A stretch of DNA of 64,000 bases, from NCBI RefSeq assembly GCF_900187375.1, contig NZ_FYEW01000001.1, positions 2,480,001 through 2,544,000 of the forward strand. The letters run 5' to 3'. This DNA is from Hymenobacter gelipurpurascens (GTDB lineage: Bacteria > Bacteroidota > Bacteroidia > Cytophagales > Hymenobacteraceae). Shown piece after piece: positions 34,586 through 42,743 of the stretch. Positions within the stretch are counted from its first letter, which is position 1, and each line of letters begins with the position of its first letter. Both the position numbers and the translations under genes were made by a program. A model generated the notes under the pieces. The model was not told the origin of the DNA. It saw only the letters and a program-made list of their open reading frames with translations, and searched no databases.

Positions 34586-35383
34586 ATGCATTTTCCAACC
34601 TGGGCCATAGCGGGCTTCTGGGGTCTGATATCGGGCTCTGCTTTGCTGATAGGTGCAGCCCTGGGCTATTTCACGCGGGTACCGCAGCGGCTGATTGCGG
34701 CCATCATGGCGTTTGGCAGCGGCGTCCTGATTTCCACACTTTCGCTGGATTTAATGGAAGAGGCCTACGAAAAAGGCGGCTTCGATGCCACTGCCATTGG
34801 CTTTGTGGGCGGCGCAGCGGCTTACACCCTCGCCAACTGGGTGCTGGCCCGCTACGGCGCCAAGCACCGCAAACGCTCCGGAGAGCACCAGAATGAGGAG
34901 CGCCAAGCCGTGCAAGCGGGCAAAACCGAAAGCAGCGACTCCGGCGACGACAACGGCATGGCCCTGGCCATTGGCGCCCTGCTTGATGGCATCCCCGAGA
35001 GCATTGTGATTGGCCTGAGCATGCTGGCGGGCGGAGCCGTAAGCACAGTGGCCGTGGTGGCTATCTTTCTCTCCAACCTGCCCGAGGGACTTTCCAGCGC
35101 CGCTGGCATGAAAAAAGCCGGCCGCTCGCCCCAATACGTGCTGCTGCTGTGGGCTGGCATCATGGTTATTTCGGGCATTGCTTCGTTGCTGGGCTACACC
35201 GTTTTCAGCGGTTTCTCGGCCAATGTGGTAGCTGCTACCACGGCCGTAGCGGCCGGCGCTGTGCTGGCCATGATTGCAGATACCATGATTCCGGAAGCCT
35301 TCGATGTAGCGCACAACTTCACGGGCCTGATTACGGTGCTGGGCTTCTTGGTGTCGTTTGTGCTGAGCAAGCTGGGCGAGTAG
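34586..35383 (+). CDS. ZIP-family metal transporter
   Basis: The 265-residue protein has about eight membrane helices and the ZIP metal-site motifs on helices 4 and 5: LDGIPESIVIGLS and SNLPEGLSSAAG. A polar loop between helices 3 and 4 (KHRKRSGEHQNEERQAVQAG) replaces the His-rich loop of eukaryotic ZIPs. It most likely takes up zinc or another divalent metal across the inner membrane, although bacterial ZIPs of this GufA-like type are not specific. It stands alone and is followed by a long palindromic element. Confidence 0.9.
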   Translation: MHFPTWAIAGFWGLISGSALLIGAALGYFTRVPQRLIAAIMAFGSGVLISTLSLDLMEEAYEKGGFDATAIGFVGGAAAYTLANWVLARYGAKHRKRSGEHQNEERQAVQAGKTESSDSGDDNGMALAIGALLDGIPESIVIGLSMLAGGAVSTVAVVAIFLSNLPEGLSSAAGMKKAGRSPQYVLLLWAGIMVISGIASLLGYTVFSGFSANVVAATTAVAAGAVLAMIADTMIPEAFDVAHNFTGLITVLGFLVSFVLSKLGE

Positions 35384-35422
35384 CACGGTGAAGTGGTGAG
35401 TTTGCCGTTCGACTGACCTATC

Positions 35423-35590
35423 TGTCATGGCAAGGACGAAGGACGACGCCATCTTTCCTTCTGGTCGCGCCAGACCTTAAAGAAACTTGACGCTCTTATC
35501 CCCAGGCTGGAAGTAGGGTCTTTTCAGTATACTAACGGCTCGTGCAATGAGGAAGAAAAGATGGCGTCGTCCTTCGTCCTTGCCATGACA
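35423..35590. repeat. Long imperfect palindromic element (168 bp), copy 2
   Basis: The outer arms start TGTCATGGCAAGGACGAAGG (35423-35460) and end CCTTGCCATGACA (35558-35590), with an inner part similar to copy 1 at 9615-9775 (TGGAAGTAGGGTCTTTTCAG). No coding capacity is present. It lies between the ZIP gene and the TPR-AAA cassette. Confidence 0.85.
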
Positions 35591-35679
35591 TGTTCTAGGC
35601 CACAGTTCATCACTTCACAATTTCACTAAATCACCACTTCACCTTTGTAGCTTGCGGTATCTGATATATCGCATCTGCT

Positions 35680-37056
35680 ATGGCCCTCCCTCCCGACCCC
35701 GCTGCTATTCAACCTTTGCTGGAAGCCCTGGCTTTCTCGCCCGATAACCTGGCCTTGCGCAAGCACGTGGCGGGCTTGTTGTTGCAGGCAGAGCGGCTGC
35801 CGGAGGCCGAGGAACTGTACCGGACTGGCCTACGACAGGCCCCGCAGGACGCCGACTTCCAACTCGGCCTAGCGGAAACGTATGCTGGCCTGCGCAAGAC
35901 ATCGGCGGCGTTTGTGGTGGTGGAGGAGCTGCTCGGCTCGCGCCCCGACCACGCCCGCGCCCACCTGCTCCACGCCCGCCTCCTGGCCGATACCGACCAG
36001 CTTCCGGCTGCCCGCGATGCCTACCAAACGGCCCTCGACCTCAACCCCACGCTGGAAGACGCCGAGCTGGCAGCCCGCCTGCGCGGCAGGGCACCGGCTC
36101 AGCCGGCCCACGGCGGGCCCGCCACCGACTATAACTTCGATCAGAATGAGGTTATCGATGAGCAAATACTGTTTAGTGGCCTAGAGCGCCCCAGCATCAA
36201 CTTTTCGGATGTGGGCGGCATGGAAGCTCTGAAGGAAGAAATCCGCCTGAAGATTATCCACCCGCTCCAGTACCCCGATCTGTACAAGGCCTACGGCAAG
36301 GCAACCGGCGGCGGACTGCTGCTCTACGGCCCGCCTGGCTGCGGCAAAACCTACCTGGCCCGCGCCACGGCTGGCGAGGTAAAAGCCTCCTTTATCCACG
36401 TCGGTATCAACGATATTCTGGATATGTGGCTGGGCAACAGTGAGCGGAACTTGCACCAGATTTTCGAGCAGGCCCGCCTGCAGGCGCCGTGCGTGCTATT
36501 TTTTGATGAGGTAGATGCCCTGGCCGCCAACCGCCACGACCTACGCCAGAGCGCGGGCCGCACCGTCATCAACCAGTTTCTTTCGGAGCTGGATGGCGCC
36601 ACGCGCTCCAACGAGGGCGTGCTGATTATGGCGGCCACCAACGCGCCCTGGCAGCTGGATGGCGCCTTCCGTCGCCCCGGCCGCTTCGACCGCATCATGC
36701 TCGTGACACCGCCCGACGAGCCCGCCCGCACGGCTATTCTGGAGCTGTTGCTGCGCGAAAAGCCCGTAGGCCAGTCTATCAATTACCCGAAGCTAGCCGC
36801 CCAAACCGCCGGCTACTCCGGCGCCGACCTGAAAGCAGTGGTAGATGTGGCCATTGAAAGCTGCCTGCGCGAATCGATGAAGGCCGGCAAGCCGCTGCCC
36901 CTGGAGCAGCGCACCCTGCAGGATGCCATCGGGAAAGTGCGGCCCAGCACGCGCGAGTGGTTTGCTACGGCCAAAAACTATGCGCTCTACTCCAACGAGG
37001 GTGGCCTCTACGACGACATTCTAGTGTACCTCGGTATCAAGAAACCCTCAGCCTAA
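35680..37056 (+). CDS. AAA ATPase with N-terminal TPR domain
   Basis: The 458-residue protein joins a TPR solenoid (about residues 5-130, three to four repeats such as ADFQLGLAETYAGLRKTSAAF) to one classical AAA module. The module has SDVGGMEALKEEI at the start, Walker A GPPGCGKT at 217-224, Walker B FFDEVDAL with Asp276-Glu277, and a second region of homology TNAPWQLDGAFRRPGRFDR. It lacks protease or membrane segments. The sequence is near the Cdc48/FtsH/Vps4 type, which pull or remodel proteins. It starts a three-gene unit with two TPR membrane proteins, separated by 18 and 9 bases. Substrate and role are unknown. Confidence 0.9.
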   Translation: MALPPDPAAIQPLLEALAFSPDNLALRKHVAGLLLQAERLPEAEELYRTGLRQAPQDADFQLGLAETYAGLRKTSAAFVVVEELLGSRPDHARAHLLHARLLADTDQLPAARDAYQTALDLNPTLEDAELAARLRGRAPAQPAHGGPATDYNFDQNEVIDEQILFSGLERPSINFSDVGGMEALKEEIRLKIIHPLQYPDLYKAYGKATGGGLLLYGPPGCGKTYLARATAGEVKASFIHVGINDILDMWLGNSERNLHQIFEQARLQAPCVLFFDEVDALAANRHDLRQSAGRTVINQFLSELDGATRSNEGVLIMAATNAPWQLDGAFRRPGRFDRIMLVTPPDEPARTAILELLLREKPVGQSINYPKLAAQTAGYSGADLKAVVDVAIESCLRESMKAGKPLPLEQRTLQDAIGKVRPSTREWFATAKNYALYSNEGGLYDDILVYLGIKKPSA

Positions 37057-37074
37057 CCGGCTCTGAAACTCCGC

Positions 37075-38292
37075 ATGAACCACGCTGAACACGACCGGTG
37101 GCAGGAGGCGGCGCGACATCTGCTGGATGTGCGCCGCCCGGAGCAGGCCGAGCATCTGGTTCGGCGAAGGCTGGCGAAGCATCCGCAGGAAGCCGAGGCC
37201 CACGAGCTGCTGGGCCTAGTGCTGATTAACCAACCCGGGCGCACGGCAGAAGCCCTGACGGAAATTCAACAAGCTCTGGCCCTCGACCCACAGAGCAGCG
37301 ACGCGCATTACTTTCATAGCGTGTTGCTGCTCCGCGAAGGCCAGCCGTTTGCGGCCCTGCAGTCCATTGACGAAGCCCTGCACCACGATAGTCTCAACGC
37401 AACGTACCTGGGCTTCAAGGCCGTTATTCTGAACACCCGCCGGCAGCCGGAAGCCGCTCTGGAGGTTGCTACAACTGGCCTACGGCTGAATCCAGGCCAC
37501 ATTGAATGTCTTTTCCAACGCATCCTGGCACTCCAGCAGCTGCGGAGTTATGAGGCAGCTTCGCTGACGGTAGGCCAGTTGGCGCGCTGGCACCCAGGCC
37601 TGGCTCTCACGCACGCGTTGCTCGGCGACGAGGCCATGCGGGCGCAGCAGTTTGCTGAGGCGGAAACGCACCTTCGGGAAGCCATTCGCCTGCGCCCCAC
37701 CGATGAGCGCACGCAGCGCAAGCTGCTGCCGCTGCTCCTTCAGCTCGGGCAGGAAGCGCAGCGCCAGCAAAAGCCCACCGAGGCCCGACGGTATTTTCTG
37801 GAGGCATGGCACCTTTCGCCTGGCAACAGCGCCGCCCGCCATGGCCTAGAGCAGCTGGCGCAGCAACGTTTCTGGCTGAAGCGCCAGTTGCGCCGCCTCG
37901 ATGCCTGGTCGGAGCAGGTGCAGTCGGAGGTCAAGCGCGGACGACTGAGGGCTGTGCTCCAGCTATATTTGGTGCTGGTGCCGCTGGTAAGCCTACTTTG
38001 CATCCCGCTGATAGTGGCCTACATCTGGGCAGCCGTGCAGTGGCGCCTGCACCCCGATGTGCGTATGATGCACCAACGGCCCGCTTCCTGGCTGGCCACG
38101 CTAAGCCCCGTGGCCATGGCCATCGTATGTCTGGCATCAGCTATTCTGGCCATTGCCCTGGCCATCTGGCTGTATAGCTTGGGGGTGGTGGCATCTGCCC
38201 TAGTTCTCCCAGTGGTGCTGCTGGTTGCCAAGTTGATTGACTATTATTTCCGACATGTGGCACGGCTAAAGCGGCGTCATTCTTCCCGATAG
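37075..38292 (+). CDS. TPR membrane protein, paralogue 1 of the AAA cassette
   Basis: The 405-residue protein has about seven TPR motifs in residues 5-265 (QSSDAHYFHSVLLLREGQPF, TDERTQRKLLPLLLQLGQEA) and then membrane helices at roughly 293-322, 338-362 and 365-390. A juxtamembrane motif, QQRFWLKRQLRRLDAWSEQ, resembles ARYWLYRAFLRFTVWTEG in the next protein. The two are therefore diverged paralogues with the same plan: cytoplasmic TPR arm, basic-aromatic linker, membrane bundle. No signal peptide is present, so the TPR arm faces the cytoplasm and could bind the AAA protein encoded 18 bases upstream. Confidence 0.82.
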   Translation: MNHAEHDRWQEAARHLLDVRRPEQAEHLVRRRLAKHPQEAEAHELLGLVLINQPGRTAEALTEIQQALALDPQSSDAHYFHSVLLLREGQPFAALQSIDEALHHDSLNATYLGFKAVILNTRRQPEAALEVATTGLRLNPGHIECLFQRILALQQLRSYEAASLTVGQLARWHPGLALTHALLGDEAMRAQQFAEAETHLREAIRLRPTDERTQRKLLPLLLQLGQEAQRQQKPTEARRYFLEAWHLSPGNSAARHGLEQLAQQRFWLKRQLRRLDAWSEQVQSEVKRGRLRAVLQLYLVLVPLVSLLCIPLIVAYIWAAVQWRLHPDVRMMHQRPASWLATLSPVAMAIVCLASAILAIALAIWLYSLGVVASALVLPVVLLVAKLIDYYFRHVARLKRRHSSR

Positions 38293-38301
38293 ATTTCTCT
38301 G

Positions 38302-39510
38302 ATGGAACAAGCCAACTGGCCCGACCGAATTCTGCTGCTGCTCCGGCAGGGCCGCGCCGTGCAAGCCGAGCAGGAACTGCACCGCGTGCTCCACTCCGAC
38401 CCCAACGATGCGCACGCCCACGCCCTGATGGCGCTGGCCCTGCTGGAGCAAAGCCGGCCCGAAGAAGCCCGCACGCATGCCCATACCTCCGTAGGCCTGT
38501 CGCCGGAGCACGACTTTGCGTATTACCTGCTGAGCCTGACCCACCAGCGCCTGCAGCAGCCCGAAGAAGCCCGCCAGGCCATTGAGCAGGCCCTGGCCCT
38601 CGACCCCACCGACCCCAACTATCACCATACACTAGGCATTCTGCGCTTCACGCAGGGCCAGTGGGCCGCCGCCCTGCGCGCCGCCGAAATGGGACTTGCT
38701 TACGACCCCGAACACGTTGATTGCCTGGGCCTGCGGGCGCGCTGCCTCACCCGCCTCGGCCGCCCCGAAGATGCTGCCAGCTCCCTCTCTCAAGCCCTGC
38801 TCTACGACCCCGACGATGCCGGCACCCACGCCGACGCCGGCTGGGTAGCCCTGGAAAGTGGCCGACACAAGGAGGCGCTGGAGCATTTCCGCAATGCCCT
38901 GCGCCTCGCCCCTACCTCGGAGTATGCCCGTAGTGGCCTGGTAGAAGCCCTAAAGGCTCGTTATTGGCTGTATCGGGCGTTTCTGCGGTTCACCGTCTGG
39001 ACCGAGGGGCTAAGCAGCATGTCGCGCCGCCTGCTGTTCATTGGTCTGTACATTCTGGTGCGCTTCGTGCCGGTGTTGCTGCCGCTGTATCTGCCGTTTG
39101 TATTCATGAGCTGGTTTGCCGACCCCCTGTTCAACGGTTTGCTGCTGCTGAATCCCTATGGCCGCCATGCCCTCTCCAATGCCCAACGCCGCCAAGCCCT
39201 GGCCTTTATGGGAATGCTGGCGGCGGCTACCGTGCTGTTCACTTCCGCTTCCCTCTTCAGCCAGGGCTGGCTGGGCTCAATTGGGCTAGGCCTGTTGGCG
39301 GCCATTTTTCCGGCAATTGTGGCCTTGCGCCCCCGGGTAACGGTGCGGGCCAGGCGCTGGGCCCTGGCAGCTATGGTAGTGATGGTGCTGCTAGGCCTGG
39401 TAGGCGGCGCGCTGCACTTGCTCTACCCCGCCTCCGATACCTTCCAGGGTGCTATGGGTCTGTTATTAATTATCTGGGTGATTTTCATCTGGTCGATGGC
39501 GCTCAGTTGA
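38302..39510 (+). CDS. TPR membrane protein, paralogue 2 of the AAA cassette
   Basis: The 402-residue protein has about six TPR motifs in residues 5-215 (ALALDPTDPNYHHTLGILRF, DAGTHADAGWVALESGRHKE). About five hydrophobic helices follow from residue 237 to 401, more than in its paralogue. The linker ARYWLYRAFLRFTVWTEG matches the paralogue in position and character. It begins nine bases after the preceding stop, and a strong terminator lies 31 bases after its own stop. The cassette thus looks like a complete operon of one AAA-TPR and two TPR-membrane proteins. I know of no named system with this layout. Confidence 0.82.
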   Translation: MEQANWPDRILLLLRQGRAVQAEQELHRVLHSDPNDAHAHALMALALLEQSRPEEARTHAHTSVGLSPEHDFAYYLLSLTHQRLQQPEEARQAIEQALALDPTDPNYHHTLGILRFTQGQWAAALRAAEMGLAYDPEHVDCLGLRARCLTRLGRPEDAASSLSQALLYDPDDAGTHADAGWVALESGRHKEALEHFRNALRLAPTSEYARSGLVEALKARYWLYRAFLRFTVWTEGLSSMSRRLLFIGLYILVRFVPVLLPLYLPFVFMSWFADPLFNGLLLLNPYGRHALSNAQRRQALAFMGMLAAATVLFTSASLFSQGWLGSIGLGLLAAIFPAIVALRPRVTVRARRWALAAMVVMVLLGLVGGALHLLYPASDTFQGAMGLLLIIWVIFIWSMALS

Positions 39511-39541
39511 GGCACGGCAGTTTCTATAGCTGATACCACAT

Positions 39542-39579
39542 AAAAAGGCCATCGGACTTCCCTCCCGATGGCCTTTTTT
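39542..39579 (+). terminator. Terminator of the TPR-AAA cassette
   Basis: The stem AAAAAGGCCATCGG with CCGATGGCCTTTTT has a 10-base loop and runs into a T tract. It is also usable by the convergent amt gene. Confidence 0.92.
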
Positions 39580-39619
39580 CCCACACAAAGCTTTTTCTTC
39601 CCAAGTGGCCTAGCGGCCC

Positions 39620-41014
39620 TTACACCAGCTGGTTGGCGTTTTCTGTCATAGGGTCGCGGCGGTACGTGCGCTCGAACTCCTCATCGATGTGGTATGTGGA
39701 TTCCTCGTGCTGGCTGAGGTCGAGGCCCAGTTCCTCTTCCTGCAGCTTCACCCGCAGGCCAAAAATGCGGTCCGTGACTTTGAGCAGCACCCAGGCACCC
39801 ACAAAGGAATAGGCCACCACAATAAAGAGGCCGAGCACGTGGTAGCCAAACAGGCTGGTTTTGCCATAAATCAATCCGTCTTTGGCCGCGAAAACACCCG
39901 TCAGCAGCATGCCCACAATGCCACCGAGGCCGTGGCAAGGAAATACATCCAGGGTATCATCAATGGTAGTGCGGCTGTTCTGCCAGTGCACGGCAGCATG
40001 GCTAACCAGAGCGCCAATTACTCCAATCAGGATGCTCTGCCCATAGTCAACGAAGCCGGCGGCGGGTGTAATGGCCACTAGGCCTACTACGGCGCCGGTG
40101 CAGGCACCCACGGCCGTAGGCTTACCGCCCCGCACAATCTCCACCAGAATCCAGGCAATGAGGGCGGCACCGGAGGCCAGGTTGGTATTCACGAAGGATA
40201 CGGCAGCCAGCTCATTCGCCCCCAGCGCCGAGCCTGCATTAAACCCGAACCAGCCAAACCACAGCAGGCCAGTTCCCAGCATTACGTAGGGCACATTTGG
40301 GGTTGAGAACGAGGATGGCCGCAGATGCGACGATCGGCGGCCGAGCACCAGTGCGCCCGCCAGCGCCGCCACGCCCGCTGAAATATGCACTACCGTACCG
40401 CCCGCAAAATCCAGAACGCCCCACTTGTGCAGAAATCCCTCGGGATGCCACGTCCAGTGGGCCAAGGGGCAGTAGATGAACAGGCTAAACAGCACCATAA
40501 ATGCCAGATAGCCCTTAAACCGAACCCTCTCCGCGAAGGAACCCGTGATGAGGGCTGGGGTGATGATGGCAAATTTGAGCTGAAATGCGAAGTACAGCAC
40601 GAACGGAATACTAGCCGCAAAGGCCGGATTGGGGGCCGTGCCCACGTTGCGCAGCATGGCAAACGTAAGCGGGTTGCCAATCAGCCCGTGCCAAGAGTCG
40701 CCGTAGCAAAGCGAGAACCCCACGAAATAGAACAGCACGGTAATAACGCCCAGGGCGACAAAGCTCTGAAGCATGGTGCTGATAACGTTTTTGGGCCGCA
40801 CCATTCCGCCGTAGAAAAACGACAGCCCCGGCGTCATGATCAGTACAAAGGCGGTGGCCGTCAGCATCCAGGCTACATCCGCTCCATTCAGGGAGCCGGG
40901 GGCCGCGGCCGGATGCGGCACCTGCACGAAGGCAGCCAGTAAAGCCAGCCCAATCAGCAGGATCAGAGCAAACACGCTATATCCGGGCCGAAAGACGGGT
41001 GCATCGGATTTCAT
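39620..41014 (-). CDS. amt: Ammonium transporter
   Basis: The 464-residue AmtB-type channel has an extra N-terminal hydrophobic segment and then eleven helices, which carry the family signatures DVAWMLTATAFVLIMTPGLSFFYGGMV, CPLAHWTWHPEGFL and FAGGTVVHISAGVAALAGAL. The GFNAGSAL and DDTLDVFPCHGLGGIVGMLLTG blocks, with the pore His, are intact. It forms trimers in the inner membrane. In many bacteria amt is followed by the PII gene glnK; none is present here, and the cytoplasmic C-terminal tail carries the usual PII-contact stretch. Regulation is not visible, and the AT-rich leader has no clear promoter box. Confidence 0.95.
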   Translation of the reverse strand: MKSDAPVFRPGYSVFALILLIGLALLAAFVQVPHPAAAPGSLNGADVAWMLTATAFVLIMTPGLSFFYGGMVRPKNVISTMLQSFVALGVITVLFYFVGFSLCYGDSWHGLIGNPLTFAMLRNVGTAPNPAFAASIPFVLYFAFQLKFAIITPALITGSFAERVRFKGYLAFMVLFSLFIYCPLAHWTWHPEGFLHKWGVLDFAGGTVVHISAGVAALAGALVLGRRSSHLRPSSFSTPNVPYVMLGTGLLWFGWFGFNAGSALGANELAAVSFVNTNLASGAALIAWILVEIVRGGKPTAVGACTGAVVGLVAITPAAGFVDYGQSILIGVIGALVSHAAVHWQNSRTTIDDTLDVFPCHGLGGIVGMLLTGVFAAKDGLIYGKTSLFGYHVLGLFIVVAYSFVGAWVLLKVTDRIFGLRVKLQEEELGLDLSQHEESTYHIDEEFERTYRRDPMTENANQLV

Positions 41015-41459
41015 AAGAGGCTATTTTAATGAACTACCCTATTTTCTAAGGTCAATATAGAGCAAAATATACATTAATTGAAAATAGTCCATCTAATTCA
41101 ATAGCCATTTCCACCATTTACCATATCATTTCTTTGAATACACCCCCAAATTTCAACCTCCTTTCCACTTAAAAGCAAGGTTTGTGTTAGAGCGGCGGCC
41201 TCCGCTGGTAGATTCTCCATGTGATTCGAGGTTTACAGCAACTACACCACAGTTTTTGCCCCGGTTTATCTTGGCACGAACCCCTGCCCTTCTCCTGATT
41301 GGCCTAGGCTGTAAGTCAATATGGGTTTCGGATAATGAAATGCCGCCACGCAGAGCGCATACAAAAAGGAGTGGCCTACACCGTGTAGGCCACTCCTTTT
41401 TGTATGCGCTTCTGTAATTCTATCCTGGGCAGGAACTCTGCCTGTCGTTCGAAGAGCTG
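41015..41459. other. Intergenic stretch: AT-rich amt leader and a thrC palindrome
   Basis: From 41030 to about 41180 the DNA is markedly AT-rich, in contrast to the rest of the window. It forms the leader of amt. The part after it has no gene; it contains the palindrome at 41354-41410. Confidence 0.6.
41354..41410. terminator. 57-bp perfect palindrome at the thrC 3' end
   Basis: Two 28-bp arms match without mismatch around one central base (41382). The arms hold AGCGCATACAAAAAGGAGTG and, near the centre, GGCCTA and TAGGCC. It lies 49 bases after the thrC stop and includes an A/T tract inside the stem (AAAAAGG/CCTTTTT), so it likely terminates thrC. Confidence 0.75.
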
Positions 41460-42659
41460 CTAATACTGCCCTTCCACGTTATCAAGGTACTTCTGGCCAG
41501 AGCCTGTGTTCAGCAGCAGAATTTGCTCCTCGGGCCGCAGCCACCCGGTTTCGAGCAGGTGGCGGGCAGCCATCCAGACGGCCGCCCCTTCGGGCGCTAC
41601 AAACAACCCTTCTAAGCGGGCCAGCTCGCGCATGCCTTCCAGCATCTGCTCATCCGTGATGGCCAAGGCAAGGCCCTGCGATTCATCCAGGGTCTGCAGC
41701 ATTAGCGGCTCGCCGAGGGGGCGCGGCACAGCTAGGCCATTGGCAATGGTAGGCTGGCCTACGTAGCTATGGCAGTTGGCTTGGCGACCAGCGCGGGTTT
41801 CTACCAACGGGCAGCAGTTGGCCGACTGCACCGCCACCATGCGGGGCAATTTGGCCTCTTTCGGCAACCAGCCCAGCTGCTGCATTTCGCGCAGGGCTTT
41901 CCAGATACCGATGAGTCCGGTGCCGCCGCCAGCCGGGTACAGCAGCACATCGGGGAGGGTCCAGTTGAGCTGTTCGGCCAACTCGTAACCCATCGTTTTT
42001 TTGCCTTCGAGACGATACGGCTCTTTCAGGGTAGAAATATCGAGCAGTTCGCCATTGGCATTGAGCTCCCGCACTCGCGCGGCGCAGTCGTTGATGAGGC
42101 CATCCACGAGGTGCACTTCGGCGCCGTACCAGTAGCACTCCTCCTTGAAGGCCTTGGGCGTATGCCGAGGCATCACCACCACGGCGCGTAGGCCGGCCCG
42201 GGCACAATAAGCCGCCATAGCCACCCCGGCATTGCCAGCCGTTGGGATGATACAGCCCGTGACGCCCAGCTCTTTAGCTTTGGAAATGGCCATACTCAGG
42301 CCGCGGGCCTTGAAGGAGCCTGTGGGATTTTGCCCCTCGTCTTTGAGGCGCAGGTCGCGGAGGCCGTAGCGGTGGCCTAGGCGCTGGAGGGTAAGCATAG
42401 GCGTCCAGCCCTCACCTAAGCTCACGCGGTTGGCCTCATCAAGCAGGGGCAGCAGGGAGTGGTAGCGCCACATGGAGTTCTCGGCCAGATCAATGCCAGC
42501 GGTGCGGGAAATTGGCTCCCGCAAATCGTAGCGGGCCACGAGCGGCTGGCCGCAGCACTCGGATACGCGCTGCAGCTGGAAGGCAGAGTGAGGGGCATCG
42601 CAGGCGGCGCAGTGCAGCTCCTGGAGGCGGGTAGTGGTGTCGAGGAGAGTAGAAGTCAT
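41460..42659 (-). CDS. thrC: Threonine synthase-like PLP enzyme
   Basis: The 399-residue protein would convert O-phosphohomoserine to threonine. It has an N-terminal zinc-ribbon-like part (LHCAACDA and SECCGQPL, four Cys) and SLGEGWTPMLTLQRLG. The PLP lysine is in NPTGSFKARGLSMAIS, PTAGNAGVAMAAYCARAG follows, the glycine loop is YPAGGGTGLIG, and the end is LLLNTGSGQKYL. A zinc-ribbon at the start is also found in other class II threonine synthases. Substrate may differ, because ordinary thrABC clusters are often elsewhere. The gene follows the LysR gene with 65 bp between them, full of inverted half-sites. I chose ATG 42659, which sits after a leader hairpin. Confidence 0.86.
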   Translation of the reverse strand: MTSTLLDTTTRLQELHCAACDAPHSAFQLQRVSECCGQPLVARYDLREPISRTAGIDLAENSMWRYHSLLPLLDEANRVSLGEGWTPMLTLQRLGHRYGLRDLRLKDEGQNPTGSFKARGLSMAISKAKELGVTGCIIPTAGNAGVAMAAYCARAGLRAVVVMPRHTPKAFKEECYWYGAEVHLVDGLINDCAARVRELNANGELLDISTLKEPYRLEGKKTMGYELAEQLNWTLPDVLLYPAGGGTGLIGIWKALREMQQLGWLPKEAKLPRMVAVQSANCCPLVETRAGRQANCHSYVGQPTIANGLAVPRPLGEPLMLQTLDESQGLALAITDEQMLEGMRELARLEGLFVAPEGAAVWMAARHLLETGWLRPEEQILLLNTGSGQKYLDNVEGQY

Positions 42660-42661
42660 AA

Positions 42662-42687
42662 CGAGGAGTTCAACGCAAAACTCCTCG
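42662..42687 (-). promoter_or_regulatory. Hairpin in the thrC leader
   Basis: The 9-bp arms CGAGGAGTT and AACTCCTCG flank an 8-base loop, three bases before the thrC ATG. The stem covers the position of a ribosome-binding site. Confidence 0.5.
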
Positions 42688-42691
42688 ACTG

Positions 42692-42743
42692 CTATTCCTG
42701 AAACAAACAGCAATTTGGAATAGGCTATTCCTGTTTGGAATAA
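42692..42743. promoter_or_regulatory. Cluster of GGAATAG/CTATTCC half-sites (putative LysR operator)
   Basis: Four half-sites alternate: CTATTCC 42692-42698, GGAATAG 42717-42723, CTATTCC 42725-42731, GGAATAA 42737-42743. The last two fall inside the end of the LysR gene. The spacing gives two nested inverted repeats, as LysR-type tetramers use. Confidence 0.5.
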
